15,216 nt of DNA from Oscillospiraceae bacterium (GTDB taxonomy: Bacteria > Bacillota > Clostridia > Oscillospirales > UBA929). The stretch covers positions 1 to 15,216 of the forward strand of contig WRLW01000011.1 in NCBI GenBank assembly GCA_009777435.1, in the 5' to 3' direction. Positions 7,087 to 14,488 of this stretch are shown piece after piece; position 1 is the first letter of the stretch; each line of letters begins with the position of its first letter. The notes under the pieces are model-generated. The model saw nothing but the letters and a program-made list of their open reading frames with translations, had not been told where the DNA came from and made no database searches. A program made the translations under genes and the position numbers.

Positions 7087-7710
7087 ATGGCAGAAAAAAA
7101 CGCCCTGACGGCCATAGAACGCGACAATGACCGCGGCCGCAGCCACAAGGAGCCCAGCTGCATCCACACCAAAAAGATTTACGACGCTTGCCGTGATAAA
7201 GATTGCATAGAGGACGCCCGCGTATATCTAACGCGCAAAGGACAGGCAATCCTCGACAGAGCCATCAACGTCAAGTGCCGCGGCGCAACCTGCATATGGG
7301 TATTTGTGGATGTGGAAGCCGTTTCATTCAACCGCGGTTTCTATACCGTCGATGTAAAGTACTTCTACCGCGTCACGGTAGACGCCTTTTTAGGCGTCAG
7401 CCGCCCGGTGGAAATCGAGGGCCTGTGTACGTTTGACAAACGCGTTATACTGTTCGGCTCCGAGGGCAACGCGAAAATTTTCAGCTCACGCGCCTCGCTT
7501 GGCGAAGCCGACGTACAGAAAATGCGTCAGGCCAACATGCCTACCGCCGTGGTAGAGTACGCCGACTACTTAATGACAGGGCGCTTCCCCCGCGCCGAAC
7601 GCAGTATGTCGTATATCAGCTCAATGTCGCCAAGCTCGGCTTCGGGCGTCGCGGTAATCGCGCCGCCATTTTTAACGGCGTCCCAAAAGTTCAGCATCTC
7701 TCCGAGATAA
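7087..7710 (+). CDS. N-terminal part of an interrupted cysteine-rich protein gene
   Basis: The native part is residues 1-156 (7087-7554, plus the first two bases of codon 157). The frame then runs into the inserted element, adds about 50 foreign residues antisense to the oxidoreductase gene and stops at 7708-7710. Landmarks are SCIHTKKIYDACRDKDC (24-40), RVYLTRKGQAILDRAINVKC (45-64), FYTVDVKYFYRVTVDAF (85-101), TFDKRVILFGSEGNAKIFSS (115-134) and NMPTAVVE (150-157); cysteines at 25, 35, 40, 64, 69 and 114. From memory this resembles a conserved clostridial protein of unknown function whose C-terminal half looks like the frame at 14828-15196. GGAGG (7072-7076) lies 10 nt before ATG 7087. No function is known to me; a spore-coat-like role is conceivable from the cysteine richness but unproven. 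Confidence 0.8.
   Translation: MAEKNALTAIERDNDRGRSHKEPSCIHTKKIYDACRDKDCIEDARVYLTRKGQAILDRAINVKCRGATCIWVFVDVEAVSFNRGFYTVDVKYFYRVTVDAFLGVSRPVEIEGLCTFDKRVILFGSEGNAKIFSSRASLGEADVQKMRQANMPTAVVEYADYLMTGRFPRAERSMSYISSMSPSSASGVAVIAPPFLTASQKFSISPR
7547..7580 (+). other. attL: left junction of the inserted element
   Basis: Predicted crossover dinucleotide GA at 7555-7556. Gene sequence lies to the left, element sequence to the right. The element-side arm GACTACTTAATGACAGG (7564-7580) begins 7 nt after the GA and is the inverted counterpart of an arm at the right end (14804-14820), 12 of 17 positions identical. The oxidoreductase stop codon (7566-7568) lies inside this arm. Confidence 0.72.
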
Positions 7711-8588
7711 CCGCGCGACGGCGTGAACGGGCGTTCCTCAACGCTGCCGTCGTCCCTTGTGATACGCACATTCCCGTAGTATTTGCTCTCCAGATATATA
7801 TCGCCCTTCGTACAGGCGATGCGCAGCCCCATAGGCGGCGACGTCCTCTCCGCGCGCGCCGAGCAGTATGTGAACTGCCCTATCACGCCGCTTTTGAACC
7901 GAAGCAGCGCGGCTATGGTGTCATACGGGCAGTAATCCTTCTCATGCGGGCGCCCGTCGGCATACAGCGATTCAACGTCGCCGAACAGGAAACGCATCTG
8001 CGCGATATCATGGACGCCGCCGTCGATGAACGACCCGCCCTCGAAGCTTGGATGCTGTCTCCACTTGGTCGTGAAAAAGACGCTCCCCGCCGCGCCCTTG
8101 TCAAAATCGGCGCCGGTCGTATGCGTAAACGAGACCGCTTCCCCCAGCTCGCCGCTTGTCAGCAGCTCTTTTATGATAAGCGTCTCCTGGTCATAGAGGA
8201 TATTCTCGGCCACCATCACGATAAGATTCTTTTGATTTTTCAAGGCGATAAGCTCTTTCACGCCTTCGGCCGTACTCGCGAACGGCTTCTCCGCGATCAG
8301 GTGCCTGCCGGTGTTCAGCACGTCCCTTGCCACCTCGAAATTCTCGCTGATGGGCACAAGCACGTCCACCGCGTCAAGGTCGTCGCGCTCTATCATCCGC
8401 CTGTAGTCGTCATAAACACGCTCCTTGGGCAGCGAAATGGTCTCCGCGAACGCCTCGGCCTTGCTTAACGTCCTGTTGCACACGGCCGCGACCTCATACT
8501 TGCCGCCCAGCTGCTTCAGCGCGGGCCAGTGAAGCTTGTCCCAAGCCAGCCCGATGCCGATCACTCCCAAACGAATTCGTTCCCCCAT
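7566..8588 (-). CDS. Gfo/Idh/MocA-family NAD(P)-dependent oxidoreductase
   Basis: 340 aa, the family's usual length. The N-terminal Rossmann fold shows GVIGIG (8-13), VAAVCNRT (33-40) and the EKPFA motif (100-104) whose lysine is catalytic in relatives. The C-terminal domain has GGSFIDGGVHDIAQMRFLFGD (184-204) with the likely catalytic H193. Members oxidise or reduce sugars, inositols or related polyols with NAD(P); the substrate cannot be told here. The start ATG 8588 has AAAGGA about 12 nt upstream. It is carried by the inserted element as its leftmost gene, and its TAG stop lies inside the predicted attP arm, 9 nt from the crossover. There is no terminator, so transcripts would run antisense into the split gene. 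Confidence 0.9.
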   Translation of the reverse strand: MGERIRLGVIGIGLAWDKLHWPALKQLGGKYEVAAVCNRTLSKAEAFAETISLPKERVYDDYRRMIERDDLDAVDVLVPISENFEVARDVLNTGRHLIAEKPFASTAEGVKELIALKNQKNLIVMVAENILYDQETLIIKELLTSGELGEAVSFTHTTGADFDKGAAGSVFFTTKWRQHPSFEGGSFIDGGVHDIAQMRFLFGDVESLYADGRPHEKDYCPYDTIAALLRFKSGVIGQFTYCSARAERTSPPMGLRIACTKGDIYLESKYYGNVRITRDDGSVEERPFTPSRGYLGEMLNFWDAVKNGGAITATPEAELGDIELIYDILRSARGKRPVIK

Positions 8589-8639
8589 AATAACACCGCA
8601 TCCTTTCCTATCCGCATTATCTCCGAAACGCCGTAATAT

Positions 8640-8648
8640 ATTATATCA
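8640..8648 (-). promoter_or_regulatory. Extended -10 promoter of the Gfo/Idh/MocA gene
   Basis: The minus strand reads TGATATAAT, an extended -10 with a perfect TATAAT, about 50 nt before ATG 8588. There is no clear -35. The divergent small-ORF/recombinase operon begins 30 nt to the right, so the two promoters share this AT-rich segment. Confidence 0.45.
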
Positions 8649-8677
8649 CAACCCATAGTATAAGGAGAATACCGTTT

Positions 8678-8953
8678 ATGCCGGTCACATACCGCGCGGC
8701 GGATCCGCCGCCGCCAAGCGAGGACGCGGAGCGCATCGTAAAAGCGGTCATCCGGGCCGCGCTTGAGACGCTTGACATGCGCCTGCTTTTTACCCGGAGC
8801 ACGAAAGAGGCTGTGAGGAGGAATCCGGGGGTGTCTCCGTATGAAAAGGGCCGCCGCTTACATACGGGTGTCCACCGACAAAAGCGAACAGCTTGCCAGT
8901 CTGGCCAACCAGCGCGAAATACTGCGTCGTTTTTGCGCCGACAAGGGCTATGA
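8678..8953 (+). CDS. Small ORF upstream of and overlapping the recombinase (unknown function)
   Basis: 91 codons beginning MPVTYRAADPPPPSEDAER. It has the best SD of the element: AAGGAGA (8662-8668), 9 nt before ATG 8678. Residues about 15-45 (DAERIVKAVIRAALETLDMRL) would form an amphipathic helix. The last 38 codons overlap the recombinase gene in a different frame and look like an out-of-frame reading of its arginine-rich start, so the meaningful part is probably the first 50-55 residues. I do not recognise the family. Its position makes it a candidate accessory factor, for example a recombination directionality factor, or a leader coupling translation to the recombinase; this is inference. 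Confidence 0.5.
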   Translation: MPVTYRAADPPPPSEDAERIVKAVIRAALETLDMRLLFTRSTKEAVRRNPGVSPYEKGRRLHTGVHRQKRTACQSGQPARNTASFLRRQGL

Positions 8954-10430
8954 GCTGATAAGGATTTACGCCGACGAGGGCGTGTCGGGCCGCAGTCTCA
9001 AAAACCGCCGCGAGTTCATCGCGCTCTTAAACGACAGCGGACGGCATATTTTTGACGTTATCGTGCTGAAAGACATCTCGCGTTTTTCCCGCAATGTGCG
9101 CGTCGCCCTCAACTCTATCTACGAGCTGCGCGGCAACGGCGTAAAGCTCCATTTTCTAAACGACGCTTCCGAAATGTCTGAACACGACGGCATGTCCGTC
9201 ATACTCAAGGCCGTTTTGGCCGAGGAGGAGAGCAAAAGCCTGTCTATGCGCGTAAAAGCCTCTAAGAAGCTCAACGCCGAGAGGGGCCGCGTTCCCACAC
9301 GCGTCTACGGCTATGACAGGATAGACAATTTCACGCTCTCGGTCAACGGCGCCGAAGCCGGTGTCGTCCGCGAGCTTTTCCGCAAATACGCGTATGAGGG
9401 CTGGGGCTGCCGGCGTCTGGCCCTGTGGCTTCGCTCGTCGCTTATAGACAGCAAGGGCTGCCGGGGCGCGCGGGACTCGCCGGGCGCGCCCGGCAGACCC
9501 GGGGCGCCTGAGTGCTGGAGCGCGAAAACTGTGCGCCGTATGCTCTCAAACCCTATATACGCGGGGATTCTGCAAACCATGAAATCGACCAGCGATTTTG
9601 ACGGCAACAGGCGCGTGGCGCTTGACCGCGGCCAATGGATAGAACACGCGCGGCCCGAATGGGCCATCGTTGACGCTGAGACATGGGATAAAGCTCAGGA
9701 GGTTATCTCGCGGCGGCGCGAAATTTACAAAAACGAGCGGCCGCGCTATTCCGGCGCGCACCTGTTCAGCAACCTTATCATCTGCGGCAAGTGCGGGCGC
9801 AGCTTTATATTCAGGTCGTATACCTACGCGAAAGAGCGGCGCTATTACATCTGCGCCGGCTATAACAATTACGGGAAGTCCGTCTGCGGCAACACTCACG
9901 CGATAGACGAACCCGAGCTTGCCGGATTTGTCAGCCGTTTTTTGGCCGGTATGATACGCGAAGCCGGCCAAAGCCTCATACGCGATACGGTCTCGGAATT
10001 CGTCCGCCGGCACCTCCCGCGCGCCGGCGAGGAGGCTATGCTCGAAAAAGAAATACGCGAAACAAACAGGCAAGCCGAGCGATACAAGGCGATGTTCGTC
10101 AGGGATCTCATAGGCATAGACGAGCTTGACGCCAAGCTGCGCGGCGTTAAGGAGTCGCTTTCGGCGCTCGAAGGCCGGCTCTTTAACCTGCGGCGGCTTA
10201 AAAGCCGCGGCGCAAACGACGTGATAAAGGACATAATCGGCGGCATGGAGCGCATAGTCCTGAATGGCTGCCTTACCAATCCCCTATTGCGCGACGCGCT
10301 CGACAGTATCACCGTTTCGCCGTGCGGAACCGTAACCGTTTACCCAAAGCGTACCGCGCCGGAGGTCAGGCCGTCTCGTCCTGACTCTGAGACATATACA
10401 GGCGATAATACAGGCCGCGTTTTGCCATAA
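8841..10430 (+). CDS. Large serine recombinase (site-specific integrase/excisionase)
   Basis: 529 aa with the full large-serine-integrase layout. The resolvase catalytic domain (2-145) opens AAAYIRVSTDK with nucleophile S11 and has LKDISRFSRN (76-85). The recombinase domain (about 155-290) contains TVRRMLSNPIYAG (230-242). The zinc ribbon has C315/C318 and C338/C349. A coiled coil (about 400-455) and a short beta-rich tail follow. A glycine/proline/alanine-rich stretch at 206-224 (about 15-20 residues) looks like an extra insertion compared with relatives. ATG 8841 is preceded by GGGGG (8827-8831) at 9 nt and by GAGGAGGAA 17 nt upstream. It recombines short attP/attB sites and presumably moved the element bounded by 7557-14829. 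Its 3' end overlaps the convergent ABC gene by 65 nt. Confidence 0.95.
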   Translation: MKRAAAYIRVSTDKSEQLASLANQREILRRFCADKGYELIRIYADEGVSGRSLKNRREFIALLNDSGRHIFDVIVLKDISRFSRNVRVALNSIYELRGNGVKLHFLNDASEMSEHDGMSVILKAVLAEEESKSLSMRVKASKKLNAERGRVPTRVYGYDRIDNFTLSVNGAEAGVVRELFRKYAYEGWGCRRLALWLRSSLIDSKGCRGARDSPGAPGRPGAPECWSAKTVRRMLSNPIYAGILQTMKSTSDFDGNRRVALDRGQWIEHARPEWAIVDAETWDKAQEVISRRREIYKNERPRYSGAHLFSNLIICGKCGRSFIFRSYTYAKERRYYICAGYNNYGKSVCGNTHAIDEPELAGFVSRFLAGMIREAGQSLIRDTVSEFVRRHLPRAGEEAMLEKEIRETNRQAERYKAMFVRDLIGIDELDAKLRGVKESLSALEGRLFNLRRLKSRGANDVIKDIIGGMERIVLNGCLTNPLLRDALDSITVSPCGTVTVYPKRTAPEVRPSRPDSETYTGDNTGRVLP

Positions 10431-12153
10431 GCTCGTCATGGCTCCCCTGCTCGGCGATATTACCGCCGTCGATGTAAAGTATCTTCGTGCAGTTGCGGAT
10501 GGTGGACAGGCGGTGCGCGACTATAAACGACGTGCGCCCCACCAGCATCCGCGCGATACCCTCCTGCACCAGCCGCTCGGTATTGGTGTCGATGCTCGAC
10601 GTGGCCTCGTCAAGTATAAGTATACGCGGGTCGGACAGCAGGGTGCGCGCGAATGAGATCAGCTGCTTTTGGCCTGAGGACAGACCCTCGCCGCGCTCGT
10701 TTACCGGCGTGTAGTACCCTCTGGGTAATTTTTGTATAAATTCGTCCGCGGACACGGCGCGGGCCGCCTCCATACACTCCTCGTCGGTGGCGTCAAGCCG
10801 CCCGTAACGGATGTTCTCGATTATATTTCCCGAGAAAATAAAGGTGTCCTGAAGCATAATGCCCATCTGCCGCCGCAGGGACGCAATCGTCACCTCATTG
10901 ATGTCATGCCCGTCCACATAGACCGCGCCGCCCGAAAGATTATAAAAGCGCGACAGCAGATTTATTATGGTCGATTTACCCGCCCCGGTCGGCCCCACAA
11001 GCGCTATCGACTCACCCTCAAGAGCCTCGAATCTCACGCCCTTAAGCACCGGCACCTCAGGCTCATAAGCGAAGCTCACGTCTAAGAAGGTGACGTTGCC
11101 CTGTATAACGGGCAGCGTGTAAGCGCCCTCGCGGTCGGAAACGGTCACAGGCTCGTCAAGCACCTGAAATATGCGCTCAAGATACGCGACTGTGTTGATA
11201 AGGTTGTTATAAAGTGTTCCGAGGTTTTGAAGCGGCTGCCAAAAGCGCCACGAGAAGCCCGCCATCGCGATGATGACGCCCACGGTCACACCGCCGCCGC
11301 CCAGCGTATATACCCCAAAGAGGTAGATTGCCGCCGTCACCATGCGCGCCATGATGGCCGTGGCCGGCCACATGCTGTGGATAAGATATATCGCCTTCAT
11401 CCACAGCCGGCGGTTGTCGTCGAGCAGACCGTCCATGACTTCGAGATTATCCTCCTCACGCGTGAACGCCTGCGTGACCCTGACCCCGTTCACGTTCTCG
11501 GCAAGATAGGCCGTCATGTTTGACTGCTTGTTTGAGAAGAGCTGCCAAGCGCGGCGCTGGCGCGTTTTTATCAGGAATATATACGCCGCGAACAGGGGCA
11601 GGCCGCACAGCATTATCAGCGTCAGCCGCCATGAGACGAACAGCGCGGCGTAGAGAACAATAAAAATCATCGAAAGCGGCTCGATTATAAAGTTTATCAG
11701 TCCCGACGAAAGGAAATCGGCGACCGTATTTATATAGTTCACCACGCGCACGAGTATCTTACCCGCCGGACGGTTGTCATAATAGTCAAACGGCAGCTTT
11801 TGCAGGTGTCCGAACAGATCGGCGCGCATCTCGGCTATTATGTGCTGTCCCGATAAGCTGTTCAGCCGCGATCTTATCTTGTTGCAGATAACGATTACCA
11901 CGCTGATGAATATAAACAGCACGCCGGCTATAACTATACCGCTTATGTTTTTCCCGGGTATATACTCGTCTATAACGAGCTTAGTCAGCAGCGGCGTCAG
12001 CAGCGACAGGAGAATCGAGAGCATACTGATAAGGAATACCTTGATGAAATTGACCTTGTACCTCGCGATGTATCCCATCGCGCGCTTCATGTGCTTCCAG
12101 TCAAACGGGGCGTTAAGCTCCTCGTCCACATTGAACGTATTCCGTTTTTTCAT
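10366..12153 (-). CDS. ABC exporter subunit, canonical ATPase half (multidrug/lipid type)
   Basis: 595-aa half transporter: an exporter transmembrane domain of six helices (about 35-320) fused to a nucleotide-binding domain (350-590). The ATPase motifs are Walker A GPTGAGKS (387-394), Q-loop Q435 (LQDTFIFS), signature LSSGQ (491-495), Walker B ILILDE with catalytic E516, and H-loop H547. It follows the other half-transporter by 17 nt, with AAGGGGGG 8 nt before ATG 12153, so the two form an operon. In heterodimeric exporters such as TM287/288 or BmrCD, one subunit keeps the catalytic glutamate and the other does not; this is the catalytic one. The substrate is unknown. Its 3' end overlaps the recombinase gene tail to tail, with no separate terminator. 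Confidence 0.93.
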   Translation of the reverse strand: MKKRNTFNVDEELNAPFDWKHMKRAMGYIARYKVNFIKVFLISMLSILLSLLTPLLTKLVIDEYIPGKNISGIVIAGVLFIFISVVIVICNKIRSRLNSLSGQHIIAEMRADLFGHLQKLPFDYYDNRPAGKILVRVVNYINTVADFLSSGLINFIIEPLSMIFIVLYAALFVSWRLTLIMLCGLPLFAAYIFLIKTRQRRAWQLFSNKQSNMTAYLAENVNGVRVTQAFTREEDNLEVMDGLLDDNRRLWMKAIYLIHSMWPATAIMARMVTAAIYLFGVYTLGGGGVTVGVIIAMAGFSWRFWQPLQNLGTLYNNLINTVAYLERIFQVLDEPVTVSDREGAYTLPVIQGNVTFLDVSFAYEPEVPVLKGVRFEALEGESIALVGPTGAGKSTIINLLSRFYNLSGGAVYVDGHDINEVTIASLRRQMGIMLQDTFIFSGNIIENIRYGRLDATDEECMEAARAVSADEFIQKLPRGYYTPVNERGEGLSSGQKQLISFARTLLSDPRILILDEATSSIDTNTERLVQEGIARMLVGRTSFIVAHRLSTIRNCTKILYIDGGNIAEQGSHDELMAKRGLYYRLYMSQSQDETA

Positions 12154-12171
12154 ATCCTCCGCCCCCCCTTA

Positions 12172-12660
12172 CTAAAGCGCCTGCGCCCCGGCGCCCTGCT
12201 GAAGCATATATGTCTGATAATAGTAGCCCTTGCCGGCCATCAGTTCCTCGTGCGTGCCTTCCTCCGTGACGCGCCCGCCGTCAAGGATATATATGCGGTC
12301 GGCGTGACGGATCGACGATACGCGCTGCGCGATGATAAGCGTGGTCGCGCGGTACGGCAAATCACGCAGGCGGCCCTGTATATATTTTTCGGTCTCCATG
12401 TCAACGGCGCTGGTGGTATCGTCGAGAATAAGAATCTTCGGGCGCGGCAGCAGCGCGCGGGCAAGCGAGACGCGCTGCTTCTGGCCGCCCGAAATGCCTG
12501 TGCCGCGTTCGCCTACTATGGTTTGATATCCGTCGGGCATGGCCGAGACAAACCTGTCCGCGTCCGCGTCGGCGGCGGCCTCCCTGACGCGCTCAAATTC
12601 GGCCTCGGGGTCGCCGTAGGCAATATTGCTCTCAACCGACGCCGAAAACAAAAACACGTC
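12172..12660 (-). pseudogene. ABC exporter subunit, degenerate half: C-terminal part after an in-frame amber codon
   Basis: Continues the same frame as 12661-13911 after a single TAG. It reads DVFLFSASVESNIAYG, then signature ISGGQ, Walker B ILILDDTTSAVD (Asp in place of the catalytic Glu) and IAQRVSS (Gln in place of the H-loop His). These two substitutions are the hallmarks of the non-catalytic site in heterodimeric exporters, so they are not decay. The only possible restart is a GTG one codon after the stop, without an SD, so a separate protein is unlikely. It ends with a TAG at 12172-12174, 17 nt before the next ABC gene. Confidence 0.85.
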
Positions 12661-13911
12661 CTACATGGTCATGCCGATGGCGCCCCGCAACGCCGGCAGC
12701 GCGTAATGCTCCACATTTATGCCGTCCACAAGCACCGCGCCGCGCGTGACGCCGGCGAAGCGGGGTATGAGCGACGCCAGCACGGTTTTACCCGAGCCCG
12801 TAGGCCCCATGAATCCGACCGTTTTTCCGGCCTTTATCTCAATATTTATGTCCGAGAGTATATCCACGCCGTCCATGCGCAGCGAAACATTTTTGAAGGA
12901 TATGTCGCCCTGCACCGCTTCGGCCGATTCCACCGCGGGCGCTTCCGGGCTTCTTATCGCGTTGCGGCTCTCGTATATACGCATGAGCTTTTCGCCGGAC
13001 GCGAAAAAGCGCTGGGCGTCGTTTATATACAGGCCCATTTGCACCATCGGCTGGTTGAGCGCCCACGCCAGCGACATGAATATCTGCATCTGGCCGAGCG
13101 TTATACGGCCCGCGATGACCATGATGCCGCCGACCACGAGGTTGACGACATTCAAAAACTGCGACGCCGACTCTATCAGCGGCGCGTAGCGCAGCCACGT
13201 TTTGTTTACCTCGAGCATCGCGTCGCGGAAGCGCTCGTTCTCACGCGTGAATTTCCCAATCTCATAGTCCTCGCGCGTAAAGGCCCTTACCACACGCATA
13301 CCGTTTATATTCTCATTGACTACCGTAGACAGCACGGCGCGCTGGTCGCTGACCGCGCCGTGCGCCGGCCGCATCTTTCGCCCAAGCGCGAAGCTCAGCG
13401 CCGCGGCCACGGGGGTCAGTATAAATAAGCAGAGCGCGTAGAGCGGGTCAATGACCAGAAACAGCGTCAAAACCGAAACCACCATCAACACGCTCTCTAT
13501 CATCCCGGGTATCACCCAGCTAAAAAAATGTCTCAGGATATCAACGTCGCCGGTACACTTCGTTATAAGATCGCCCGCCGCGTTCTGGCGGAAAAACCCT
13601 GACGTCTGCGCGATAATGCGCTTAAACAGGTCGTGCCTGACGCCGCGCGTTATCTCCTGTGACAAGACCTCCCATGAAATCGTATTTATGTATTTGAGGG
13701 CCATAAACAGCGCGCCGACGCCGAGCGATTTTATCAACAGCCCCGGCAGCTCGCCGTACTCCTCTTTCAGAAGCACATCGTCAATTATGCGGCGGAAAAA
13801 AAACGGCTCGGCAAGCATCAGCCCAACCACCGCGGCCGCGAAAAAAAAGCCGGCGTAAAGACGCCACCGCTGACGCCCCGACCATTGAAGCGCCCATTTT
13901 ATACTCTCCAT
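12661..13911 (-). pseudogene. ABC exporter subunit, degenerate half: N-terminal part, truncated at the Q-loop
   Basis: 416 residues: a transmembrane domain (helices between about 18 and 285) and the start of the nucleotide-binding domain, with Walker A GPTGSGKT (369-376). It stops at ...LRGAIGMTM followed by TAG (complement of 12661-12663). Relatives, and the partner subunit (GIMLQDTFIFS), have glutamine at exactly this place, so CAG to TAG is the simplest explanation. With the amber codon read as Gln, the gene would encode a normal 579-residue half transporter. All other sequence looks undamaged, so this is either a very recent mutation, an assembly error or a site of readthrough. The start ATG 13911 has only GGGTGG, 10 nt upstream, as an SD. 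Confidence 0.87.
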
Positions 13912-13924
13912 GCGCTCAAAACCA

Positions 13925-13943
13925 CCCGATATATCATATCGGG
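13925..13943. promoter_or_regulatory. Perfect inverted repeat in the ABC operon leader
   Basis: CCCGATAT, a 3-nt spacer, then ATATCGGG. It lies at the expected transcription start and just upstream of the weak SD of the ABC operon. It could be a repressor site at +1, or an RNA hairpin whose 3' arm (CGGG) abuts the GGGTGG ribosome site. It does not match the CGACA-N3-TGTCG motif near the XRE gene. Confidence 0.5.
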
Positions 13944-13946
13944 CTA

Positions 13947-13975
13947 ATTATATGTAAATCGCCATGTATTTACAA
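13947..13975 (-). promoter_or_regulatory. Promoter of the ABC exporter operon
   Basis: On the minus strand TTGTAA (13970-13975), a 17-nt spacer and a perfect TATAAT (13947-13952). A second palindrome, TTTACA-N3-TGTAAA (13969-13983), covers the -35 and may be an operator. The start point would fall near 13940, inside the CCCGATAT palindrome. Confidence 0.65.
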
Positions 13976-13999
13976 GCTGTAAACCCGTGAAATGCTATA

Positions 14000-14030
14000 C
14001 AAAAAAACACCGCCCTTTAACAGCGGCGTT
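14000..14030 (-). terminator. Intrinsic terminator of the XRE regulator gene
   Basis: Read on the minus strand, AACGCCGC (14023-14030) pairs with GCGGTGTT (14006-14013), with one G-U wobble and a 9-nt loop, and runs directly into a T tract (14001-14007). It begins 9 nt after the stop of the XRE gene and separates it from the ABC operon promoter. Confidence 0.8.
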
Positions 14031-14038
14031 GTTGATAT

Positions 14039-14389
14039 TCACAAGGTGGCGGCACAGCCGTTTTTTTCACCGTTATCAATATATGACTTTACAAAGGCAA
14101 TGCCGGCCTTTACGGTCTCCTTGCCCCTGTCGTCAAGCAGCCTGTACTGGTCAACCAGCTCGGTTTCGTCTTTGCTTAAAAGTATAGGGTTGGACTCATA
14201 CCTTCCAAGCAGATAATCAACACTAACATTATACATATCCGCAAGCAAACGTATGGTATCGTAATTCATTTGGCGTTTTCCAAGCTCGTAGAGAGAATAG
14301 GCGTCTCTCGACAGCTGCAAGCGTTCGGCAACCTCTTGCTGCGTCAGTTTATTACTTGTACGCAATTCACGCAACCGCGGCAACAGCAT
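14039..14389 (-). CDS. XRE-family transcriptional repressor
   Basis: A small DNA-binding regulator of 116 aa with an N-terminal helix-turn-helix: LRELRTSNKLTQQEVAERLQLSRDAYSLYELGKRQMNYDTIRLLADMYNVSVDYLLG in order is the classic HTH_3 pattern ending in the DYLLG box. The C-terminal half (DETELVDQYRLLDDRGKETVKAGIAFVKSYI, read in order) is helical, as in ImmR/phage-repressor-like proteins. The frame opens at ATG 14404, but that start has no SD; ATG 14389 has GGGGTGGG (14395-14402) 5 nt upstream and gives the usual N-terminus, so it is preferred. Palindromes upstream at 14445-14459 and 14498-14510 suggest that it represses itself and the divergent promoter. Confidence 0.9.
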   Translation of the reverse strand: MLLPRLRELRTSNKLTQQEVAERLQLSRDAYSLYELGKRQMNYDTIRLLADMYNVSVDYLLGRYESNPILLSKDETELVDQYRLLDDRGKETVKAGIAFVKSYIDNGEKNGCAATL

Positions 14390-14444
14390 GGATACCCACC
14401 CCATTTGTTAAGAATATCGAAAATACGCTAAGTATTCAATGACT

Positions 14445-14464
14445 TCGACAATATGTCGATTATA
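14445..14464 (-). promoter_or_regulatory. Operator 1 and -10 of the XRE gene
   Basis: TCGACA-ATA-TGTCGA (14445-14459) is a perfect 6-bp inverted repeat with a 3-nt spacer. On the minus strand it directly follows, and shares one base with, a TATAAT (14459-14464), the probable -10 of the XRE gene; the -35 is poor. A repressor bound here would cover the start point, a typical autoregulation layout. Confidence 0.6.
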
Positions 14465-14488
14465 TGAAAGTAAAGAAGAAATTATACA

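Noticed and set aside
7549..7552. GTGG shared by both junctions (7549-7552 and 14822-14825) as the recombination core
   Set aside because: It is the longest direct identity and also joins in frame (giving VAE), but no element-arm symmetry is centred on it. The dyad is centred on the GA three bases further on, which gives VVE. Element length is the same either way.
8654..8662. CATAGTATA as a sigma-K -10 box (CATANNNTA) for the recombinase operon
   Set aside because: It touches the SD of the small ORF, so the start point would fall after the SD. It could only serve the recombinase itself, and there is no matching -35.
12661..12663. TAG read as glutamine by a changed genetic code
   Set aside because: TAG ends several other genes here at the expected family length (HD-GYP at 3112, oxidoreductase at 7566, and the same ABC gene at 12172), so genome-wide reassignment is not supported. 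Local readthrough remains possible.
12091..13428. 445-codon plus-strand open frame
   Set aside because: It is antisense to two well-recognised ABC exporter genes, is rich in Arg and His as mirror frames of GC-rich genes are, and has no SD or recognisable motif.
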